The position numbers and the translations under genes are program-made. Below are positions 1-4,445 of a DNA stretch of 6,355 nt, one piece after another. Origin of the DNA: Nitriliruptoraceae bacterium (GTDB lineage: Bacteria > Actinomycetota > Nitriliruptoria > Nitriliruptorales > Nitriliruptoraceae); contig SLDB01000223.1 of the NCBI GenBank assembly GCA_007125475.1, positions 1 through 6,355 on the forward strand, in the 5' to 3' direction. The notes under the pieces were generated by a model. It was not told the origin of the DNA and searched no databases. It worked only from the letters and a program-made list of their open reading frames with translations. Every line of letters starts with the position of its first letter. Position 1 is the first letter of the stretch.

Positions 1-5
1 CCGCG

Positions 6-971
6 GTGTCGCGGCGCACGGCGATCGGCGCCATCGGCGGGACGGCCGCCGCCGCGCTGTTCTTCGCCGAGGCGTTCCGGCTGGGCGCGTTCGCCTCCAC
101 CGGGGCCGAGGGCGGGGGTCCGACGGCGGTGCCCGACGGACCGCGTACGGGCGCCGGGCCCGGAACGGTCGCCGCCGGTGAGCGCACCGACGTGCAGATG
201 GGGATGGTGATCGACCTCGAGCGCTGTGACGGCTGCATGGAGTGTGTGGCGGCCTGCTCCGAGCACAACGGTCTCTCGCAGGGCTCGCTGTGGGCGCTGG
301 TGATGGCCTACCAGGAGCCGGAGAACGCCGACCCGGACTTCCTCGTGCGACTGTGCCAGCACTGCACCCGCGCGCCGTGCGTGATGGTGTGCCCGACGGG
401 GGCGCGCCACCGTCGGCTGGCGGACGGCCTGGTGCTCACCGACTACGACGTGTGCATCGGTTGCCGCTACTGCGAGGTCGCCTGCCCGTACGGCGCCAAC
501 GTGTTCCAGTGGGCCGACCCCCGGATGAACGGTGGCGACGCCTCGGGCGGGCAGCGCGACGCCCGCGGCATCGCGGTGACCGGCGAGCCCCCGCGTGGGG
601 TGATGGGCAAGTGCACGTTCTGCCCGATCCGGCAGGACGACCCGGCGACGCGCGGCACCACCACCTGCGCGAACGCCTGCCACATGAACGCCATCCACTT
701 CGGGGATCTCAACGACCCCGACAGCGCCCCCAACGTCTACCTCGCGCAGCGTCGCGCGGAGGCCGGCGGGAACCTGCCGACCTTCCGGCTGCTCGAGGAG
801 CTGGGCACCGAACCCAACATCATCTACATCGGCAAGCCGCCATCGAAGGACGCCGAGCTCGTCGACGGGCCGTTCAGCCTCGAGGACTGGGGGTTGACCG
901 ACGACCGCAGGGCCACCCTCGACGGGCCCGAGCCCTGGTTCGAACGCCTCACCGGGAAGGCCCAGGCATGA
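6..971 (+). CDS. Four-cluster [4Fe-4S] ferredoxin-like electron-transfer subunit, Tat-exported (5' end probably outside window)
   Basis: Electron-wire subunit of a membrane-bound oxidoreductase of the PsrB/TtrB/ActB type. It would pass electrons between a catalytic or cytochrome partner and the quinone-linked NrfD subunit encoded next. Sixteen cysteines form four cluster motifs: C74/77/80/84, C117/120/125/129, C150/153/156/160 and C203/206/221/225, the last with a 14-residue spacer as is usual for this family. The segment FGDLNDPDS (232-240) followed by RLLEELGTEPN (261-271) is typical of ActB/TtrB-like proteins. The N-terminus has SRR (2-4) followed by an Ala/Gly-rich hydrophobic stretch to about residue 23, which suggests a twin-arginine signal and an outward-facing location. 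The GTG at 6 leaves almost no n-region before the arginines and only five upstream bases are visible, so the true start may lie left of the window. The stop overlaps the next start as ATGA. The family is sure; the exact complex is not, because no catalytic subunit is visible. Confidence 0.9.
   Translation: MSRRTAIGAIGGTAAAALFFAEAFRLGAFASTGAEGGGPTAVPDGPRTGAGPGTVAAGERTDVQMGMVIDLERCDGCMECVAACSEHNGLSQGSLWALVMAYQEPENADPDFLVRLCQHCTRAPCVMVCPTGARHRRLADGLVLTDYDVCIGCRYCEVACPYGANVFQWADPRMNGGDASGGQRDARGIAVTGEPPRGVMGKCTFCPIRQDDPATRGTTTCANACHMNAIHFGDLNDPDSAPNVYLAQRRAEAGGNLPTFRLLEELGTEPNIIYIGKPPSKDAELVDGPFSLEDWGLTDDRRATLDGPEPWFERLTGKAQA
954..960 (+). promoter_or_regulatory. Ribosome binding site for the NrfD-like gene
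   Basis: GGGAAGG lies seven bases before the ATG at 968, inside the end of the preceding gene. It supports this ATG rather than the long upstream extension of the same open frame. Confidence 0.65.
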
Positions 972-2335
972 CCGCGACCGCACCCCCAGCCGGCGGGACA
1001 CCGGCCCACGAATCTCCGCACCACGACTCCGGGGGGCGTGTCGAGGCCATCCTCGCGCCGCTGGGGCGACCGACCTGGCGCTGGTGGGCGTCGCTGGCGG
1101 TCGCGCTCGGTGGCCTGGTGTGGTTCGCCCAGGCGTGGATCTTCCAGCTGCAGTGGGGCCTGGTCGTGACCAACATGGCCGACTGGGGCTACGTCGGTGG
1201 TGTGCCGTGGGGCTTCTACGAGGGCTCGATGATCTGGTGGATCGGGATCGGCCACGGCGGGATCATCGTGTCGGCCGCCGTGCGGCTGTTCCGCATGCGC
1301 GAGTTCGCACCGATCGCCCGTATCGCCGAGTTGCTGACGCTGGCCAGCCTCGCCAACGCCGGGTTGTACATCGTCATCCACCTCGGCCGCCCCGACCGCG
1401 TCGTCACCAGCATCGTGCCCAACCTGCCTACCACCCTGCAGACCTCGCCGCTGGCCTGGGACGTGGTGGTGATCACCCTCTACTTCGTGCTCACCGCGAC
1501 CTACCTCACCCTGACGCTCCGCCACGACCTGCACACCGTGCGCGCCCGGCTGCCCCGGCTGCTCTCCCCGCTCTACCGGGTGATCATGGTCGGCCACCGC
1601 CCTGACGAGCGGGCCAAGGCCGAGAGCATGGCCTGGTGGCTGGCACTCGGACTCATCATCCTCGCGCCGCTGTTCCTCCACGGCGGGGTGATCCCGTGGT
1701 TGTTCGCGCTCCTGCCCGGCCAGCCCGGGTGGTTCGGACCCGTCCAGGGACCGCAGTTCCTCACCGCCGCGCTGGCTTCGGCCCTGGGCGCGGTCACGTT
1801 GCTGGCCTACCTGCTGCGGCGTGTCTACGGCTGGCGTGACATCATCGACGACAACGTGTTCCGCTGCCTGTCCCGCTGGGTCGGGTTGTTCTCGCTGCTG
1901 TTCCTGTGGCTGCAGCTCCAGAAGGTCGTCACGGGCATGGCGATGGCCCCGGGATCGGTGAGCACCTCGGTCGACGCGATGGTGAACACCCCGTTGTACT
2001 GGGTCGCGATCGCGATGCTGGCGTTCACCGTCGGCCACGTCGGCTTCCAGATGCTCGCACCCCACCGGTTCAGCGTCGCCCGCACCGCCGCCGTCGGCGC
2101 GCTCCCACTGGTGGCCGTCGGGATCGAGAAGATCCTGTTCGTCATCGAGGGGTTGATGTACCCGGCGTTCTCCCTGCACGAACCCGGCAAGTACTCCCCA
2201 TCGTGGGTCGAGTGGGCGTCCCTCATCGGCGCCCTGTCCATCGTCGCGGTGTTCTTCCTCCTCGCGTCGAAGGCCGTGCCGATGGTCGAGCTCGACGACG
2301 AACACGCCGACGAGGCACGGAAGGTCGACACATGA
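968..2335 (+). CDS. nrfD: NrfD/PsrC/ActC-family integral membrane subunit
   Basis: Quinone-interacting membrane anchor of the polysulfide reductase NrfD family, 455 residues. By family knowledge it exchanges electrons between (mena)quinone and the ferredoxin-like subunit encoded just upstream. A hydrophilic N-terminus of about 36 residues precedes roughly ten hydrophobic segments, near 40-62, 86-108, 120-138, 163-184, 222-246, 263-284, 299-320, 343-362, 370-392 and 416-436. Family hallmarks are GIGHGG (93-98), the RIAELLTLAS stretch (118-127) and HLGRP (138-142). Ten helices fits the ActC/PsrC branch better than the eight-helix DmsC type. The C-terminus is a short acidic tail. The start at 968 overlaps the previous stop (ATGA) and has a GGGAAGG ribosome site; the open frame continues back to 242, but that part is an out-of-frame shadow of the iron-sulfur gene. 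Its stop overlaps the next start in the same way, so the three genes are probably translationally coupled. The specific complex (alternative complex III-like, tetrathionate or polysulfide reductase-like, or other) cannot be settled from this window. Confidence 0.9.
   Translation: MTATAPPAGGTPAHESPHHDSGGRVEAILAPLGRPTWRWWASLAVALGGLVWFAQAWIFQLQWGLVVTNMADWGYVGGVPWGFYEGSMIWWIGIGHGGIIVSAAVRLFRMREFAPIARIAELLTLASLANAGLYIVIHLGRPDRVVTSIVPNLPTTLQTSPLAWDVVVITLYFVLTATYLTLTLRHDLHTVRARLPRLLSPLYRVIMVGHRPDERAKAESMAWWLALGLIILAPLFLHGGVIPWLFALLPGQPGWFGPVQGPQFLTAALASALGAVTLLAYLLRRVYGWRDIIDDNVFRCLSRWVGLFSLLFLWLQLQKVVTGMAMAPGSVSTSVDAMVNTPLYWVAIAMLAFTVGHVGFQMLAPHRFSVARTAAVGALPLVAVGIEKILFVIEGLMYPAFSLHEPGKYSPSWVEWASLIGALSIVAVFFLLASKAVPMVELDDEHADEARKVDT
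2319..2324 (+). promoter_or_regulatory. Ribosome binding site for the 69-residue membrane protein
   Basis: GGAAGG sits seven bases before the ATG at 2332, the same core and spacing as at the previous gene junction. This supports a real start for the small gene even though it overlaps the preceding stop. Confidence 0.65.
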
Positions 2336-2541
2336 GCAACAGCGGACCCCTCGGGCTGTTCCTCATCTTCGGGGTGGTGCTCTCACCCGTCTACCTGATG
2401 GTGGCCGGCTGGCTGTTCGGCCGCCCACGCGAGCTGCGGCTGCCGATGATCGGGCTGGGATTCATCGCCGGCTTCACCGTGCTGGCCTGGGGTGGCATGG
2501 CCGGGTTCGCACTGGCGGTGGACCTGCTGTACTTCCCGTGA
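2332..2541 (+). CDS. Small two-helix membrane protein, third gene of the redox operon, function unknown
   Basis: I do not recognise this 69-residue protein. It has two strongly hydrophobic segments, about residues 7-29 and 38-66, joined by a short positively charged loop (GRPRELR, 30-36). By the positive-inside rule this puts the loop in the cytoplasm and both ends outside. It has no cysteine and no CxxCH, so it binds neither an iron-sulfur cluster nor a covalent haem. It starts inside the stop of the NrfD-like gene (ATGA) with a well-placed ribosome site, and is followed by a convergent intergenic region. The coupling suggests a small accessory or assembly subunit of the same membrane complex. 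That role is inference from position only. Confidence 0.8.
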   Translation: MSNSGPLGLFLIFGVVLSPVYLMVAGWLFGRPRELRLPMIGLGFIAGFTVLAWGGMAGFALAVDLLYFP

Positions 2542-2608
2542 CCGCAGACCGGGGCGAGGCCGGCGAGAGACCGGACACCACGGCATCCGGTGAGCAGCGC
2601 CGGCGCCG
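2542..2608. other. Convergent intergenic region between the redox operon and pup
   Basis: These 67 bases separate the stops of two converging transcription units. They must hold whatever terminates either transcript. They contain a 6-bp inverted repeat (2570-2591) and the start of a GC-rich palindrome, GCGCCGGCGC (2597-2606). There is no T-tract on either strand and no open frame of interest. Confidence 0.7.
2570..2591. terminator. Weak candidate bidirectional terminator hairpin
   Basis: ACCGGA (2570-2575) and TCCGGT (2586-2591) form a perfect 6-bp stem with a 10-base loop. It lies between convergent genes, where a shared terminator would be expected. It lacks a U-tract on either side, which is common in high-GC actinobacteria but leaves the call weak, and stems this short arise by chance in such GC-rich DNA. 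Confidence 0.3.
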
Positions 2609-2815
2609 CTACTCGCCGCCCTTCTGGACGTAGCCGCGGACGAACTCCTCGGCGTTGGTCTCGAGGACGTCGTCGATCTCGTCGAGGAGCTCGTCGACGT
2701 CATCGAGGAGCTCCTCGTCACGGGCGGTCGACGACGCCGCTTCCTGCGGCGCGTCCTCCTCCCGCTCCTCACGGTCGACGTCCTCACGACGGCGTTGCGA
2801 CCCGGAATCGCTCAC
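2609..2815 (-). CDS. pup: Prokaryotic ubiquitin-like protein Pup (Glu-ended)
   Basis: Small, largely disordered protein tag that PafA joins through its C-terminal glutamate to substrate lysines, marking them for Mpa and the proteasome. It has 68 residues, close to the usual 60-70. The N-terminal half is highly charged (RRRED, EEREED). Residues 35-55 form the acidic Leu/Ile-containing helix that binds the Mpa coiled coil (ELLDEIDDVLE and neighbours). The C-terminus is the signature FVRGYVQKGGE (58-68). It ends in Glu rather than the more common Gln, so it should be ready for ligation without deamidation. The only lysine is K65. The GTG at 2815 is chosen because GAGGAG lies six bases upstream and the length fits the family; an in-frame GTG at 2854 would add 13 residues but has no ribosome site. 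It lies 75 bases downstream of dop on the same strand. No proteasome gene follows. Confidence 0.96.
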   Translation of the reverse strand: MSDSGSQRRREDVDREEREEDAPQEAASSTARDEELLDDVDELLDEIDDVLETNAEEFVRGYVQKGGE

Positions 2816-2821
2816 CGACTG

Positions 2822-2827
2822 CTCCTC
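2822..2827 (-). promoter_or_regulatory. Ribosome binding site deciding the pup start
   Basis: On the minus strand GAGGAG (2827 to 2822) is six bases before the GTG at 2815. The alternative GTG at 2854 has no purine-rich site before it. Confidence 0.7.
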
Positions 2828-2863
2828 GTTCGGCTCGTGGCCGAGCGTACCCACGAACCGGCC

Positions 2864-2880
2864 GTCAGCGTGGTCAGCGT
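2864..2880. repeat. Short tandem direct repeat in the dop-pup gap
   Basis: GTCAGCGT occurs at 2864-2871 and again at 2873-2880, a 9-base period, in the otherwise featureless 75-base gap between the dop stop and the pup start. It could be a small operator half-site pair or chance; nothing else supports a regulatory role. Confidence 0.3.
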
Positions 2881-2890
2881 CGCCGGCATC

Positions 2891-4384
2891 TCAGCCCTCG
2901 TCGCCGGCGAGACGGGCGACGAGCTCGGCCGCGGTGGTGACCTCCTCGAGCAGGGCGCCGGTGAGCTCACGGGTGCCACGGCCCGGCTCCATCATCGGCA
3001 CACGCTGCAACGACTCCCCCCCGACGTCGAGGACGAGCGAGTCCCACCCGGCGGCGACGACGTCCTCGCCGAAGCGGCGGATGCACTCGCCGCGGAACCA
3101 CGCCCGTGTGTCGACCGGTGGGGTGTGCACCGCGGCCGCCACCTCGTCGTCACCGACCAGGCGTTCGACACGGCCACGTTCGACGAGGCGGTGGTACAGC
3201 CCGCTCTCCAGACGCACGTCGTGGTACTGCAGGTCCACCATCTTCATCCGGTCGTGGGTCCACGGCAGATCGTGGCGGCGGCGGTACCCCTCCAACAGTT
3301 CGAGCTTCGTCGCCCAGTCGACGATCCCCGCCAGTTGACGCGGGTCGTCGTCGACGAGGTCGAGGACCTGTTGCCAACGCTGCAGGACGTCGAGGGTCGT
3401 GGGATCGACGATCTCGCGTTGCTTGACGTAGCGCTGGCAGGCGTCGAGGTAGTGGCGCTGCAACTCGACCGCGCTGGCCTCTCCCCCGTCAGCGAGCCGG
3501 ACACGACCCCGGCAGGTGACGTCGTGGCTGAAGGCGTGGAACGCCGAGACCGGGTCGGCGAGCTCCGGGACGTCGGTGAGCTCGCCGTCCTCGATCATGT
3601 CGAGGATGAGGAGCATCGTGCCGACCTTCAGGTACGTCGCGACCTCGCAGAGGTTGGCGTCGCCGTTGATGACGTGCAGGCGCCGGTAGCGCTGGGGGTC
3701 GGCGTGCGGCTCGTCCCGGGTGTTCATCAGGGGGCGCTTCAAGGTCGTCTCGAGCCCGACCTCCACCTCGAAGAAGTCGGCGCGCTGGGAGAGCTGGAAC
3801 CCGACGGACTCGTCGAGCTCGGAACCGATCCGGCCGGCCCCGACGTACAGCGTCCGGGAGACGAAGAACGGCAACAACAACCGGGTGAGGTGGCCGAACG
3901 GCACCTGGCGATCGACGAGGTAGTTCTCGTGCGTGCCGTAGGCGGCGCCCTTGCCGTCGGTGTTGTTCTTGTGCACCAGCACACGGCTGCCCTGCGGCAG
4001 GGTGTCGGCGGCCCGGGCGGCGGCGTTGCGGAGCACCCATTCGCCGGCCTTGTCCCACACCACCAGGTCCCGGGCGTTGGTGCATTCGGGGGTGGAGTAC
4101 TCCGGATGGGCATGGTCGACGTAGAACCGGGCGCCGTTGGTCAGCACGGTGTTCGCCAACCCCAATTCGTCATCGATCGACGGTTCGTAGGCGTCGTCGG
4201 GCTCGGGGCTGCGGGCGTCGCGCATTGGGTGCTCGTCGGTGTGGTCCCACCGCACGTCACGTCTGCCGGAACGTCGGTAGGCCCCGACCACCAGTGAGGA
4301 GGCCAGGACGGCGTTCACCTCGGTGGGACCGTCGACGGCGATGCCGTACTCGGTCTCGACACCGACGAACTTGGGGGTCGTCAC
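2891..4384 (-). CDS. dop: Dop, depupylase/deamidase of Pup
   Basis: ATP-dependent enzyme of the carboxylate-amine/glutamine-synthetase-like fold shared by Dop and PafA. It hydrolyses the isopeptide bond between Pup and substrate lysines, and in Gln-Pup species also deamidates Pup. It has 497 residues, close to the usual ~500. ETEYGI (10-15) carries the N-terminal metal/ATP-binding glutamate. The Dop-specific loop region is about 38-72 (with RWDH and MRDARS). FYVDHAHPEYS (87-97) includes D90, which matches from memory the catalytic aspartate near 94-95 of studied Dops. Other conserved stretches are HKNNTDGKGAAYGTHENYL (138-156), GFQLSQRADFFEVEVG (195-210), NTRDEPHAD (221-229), RLHVINGDAN (235-244) and FRGECIRRFG (430-439). 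The HAHPEYS form, DGKGAAYG and the Dop loop separate it from PafA. The GTG at 4384 has AGGAGG ten bases upstream. It lies 61 bases after mpa and 75 before pup, probably one operon. With a Glu-ended Pup, its main job here should be tag removal. Confidence 0.95.
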   Translation of the reverse strand: MTTPKFVGVETEYGIAVDGPTEVNAVLASSLVVGAYRRSGRRDVRWDHTDEHPMRDARSPEPDDAYEPSIDDELGLANTVLTNGARFYVDHAHPEYSTPECTNARDLVVWDKAGEWVLRNAAARAADTLPQGSRVLVHKNNTDGKGAAYGTHENYLVDRQVPFGHLTRLLLPFFVSRTLYVGAGRIGSELDESVGFQLSQRADFFEVEVGLETTLKRPLMNTRDEPHADPQRYRRLHVINGDANLCEVATYLKVGTMLLILDMIEDGELTDVPELADPVSAFHAFSHDVTCRGRVRLADGGEASAVELQRHYLDACQRYVKQREIVDPTTLDVLQRWQQVLDLVDDDPRQLAGIVDWATKLELLEGYRRRHDLPWTHDRMKMVDLQYHDVRLESGLYHRLVERGRVERLVGDDEVAAAVHTPPVDTRAWFRGECIRRFGEDVVAAGWDSLVLDVGGESLQRVPMMEPGRGTRELTGALLEEVTTAAELVARLAGDEG

Positions 4385-4445
4385 CTCGGGCTCGCCTCCT
4401 GCGGTCGGGGCCGCCGGGGTGCCAGCGGGGCCGTGGTCGTCGGCC
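4385..4445 (-). other. mpa-dop intergenic gap
   Basis: These 61 bases hold the dop ribosome site and a GC-rich stretch in which CGGGGCCG occurs twice (4406-4413 and 4426-4433, 20-base period). I see no convincing promoter or terminator, which is consistent with cotranscription of mpa and dop. Confidence 0.5.
4395..4400 (-). promoter_or_regulatory. Ribosome binding site for dop
   Basis: On the minus strand AGGAGG (4400 to 4395) precedes the GTG at 4384 by ten bases, slightly long but acceptable. The protein then begins MTTPKFVGVETEYGI, leaving the usual short lead before the ETEYGI motif. Confidence 0.6.

Noticed and set aside
242..967. Upstream extension of the NrfD-like frame, making a 697-residue protein
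   Set aside because: This part overlaps the four-cluster ferredoxin gene in another frame and is Arg/Pro/Gly-rich with no motif. The ATG at 968 has a ribosome site and the usual ATGA overlap.
824..2305. 493-residue open frame on the minus strand opposite the NrfD-like gene
   Set aside because: Its translation is rich in Gln, Arg, Asp and Gly with no hydrophobic core or family signature, and it also runs into the iron-sulfur gene. The plus-strand frame encodes a clear ten-helix NrfD protein.
1906..2331. Upstream part of the open frame that contains the small membrane protein, giving 211 residues
   Set aside because: It overlaps the NrfD gene out of frame and is an Arg/Gly/Pro-rich shadow. 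Only the part from the ATG at 2332 is hydrophobic and preceded by a ribosome site.
2597..2606. GCGCCGGCGC palindrome as the pup terminator stem
   Set aside because: It is a simple palindrome with no loop and overlaps only the end of the convergent gap. It is GC-only and has no U-tract, so I did not list it as a terminator.
2816..2854. 13-residue extension of Pup from the GTG at 2854
   Set aside because: It has no ribosome site, and the extension would place the real GAGGAG site inside the coding region. The 68-residue form matches normal Pup length.
2795..4297. 500-residue open frame on the plus strand opposite dop
   Set aside because: It mirrors dop almost end to end. Long antisense frames are expected in GC-rich DNA with G/C third positions, and the translation is a low-complexity Val/Gly/Asp/Arg mix with no recognisable motif, while the minus-strand frame is an unmistakable Dop.
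2891..4384. PafA (Pup ligase) as an alternative identity for the Dop-like gene
   Set aside because: The two are homologous, but this protein has the Dop loop after residue 38, DHAHPEYS rather than the PafA form with an extra residue (DVGSHPEY), DGKGAAYG rather than DSAGNSYG, and about 497 rather than about 450 residues.
4406..4433. Repeated CGGGGCCG in the mpa-dop gap as a regulatory element
   Set aside because: Two copies of an all-G/C 8-mer in such GC-rich sequence are easily chance, and they do not form a stable hairpin or recognised operator.
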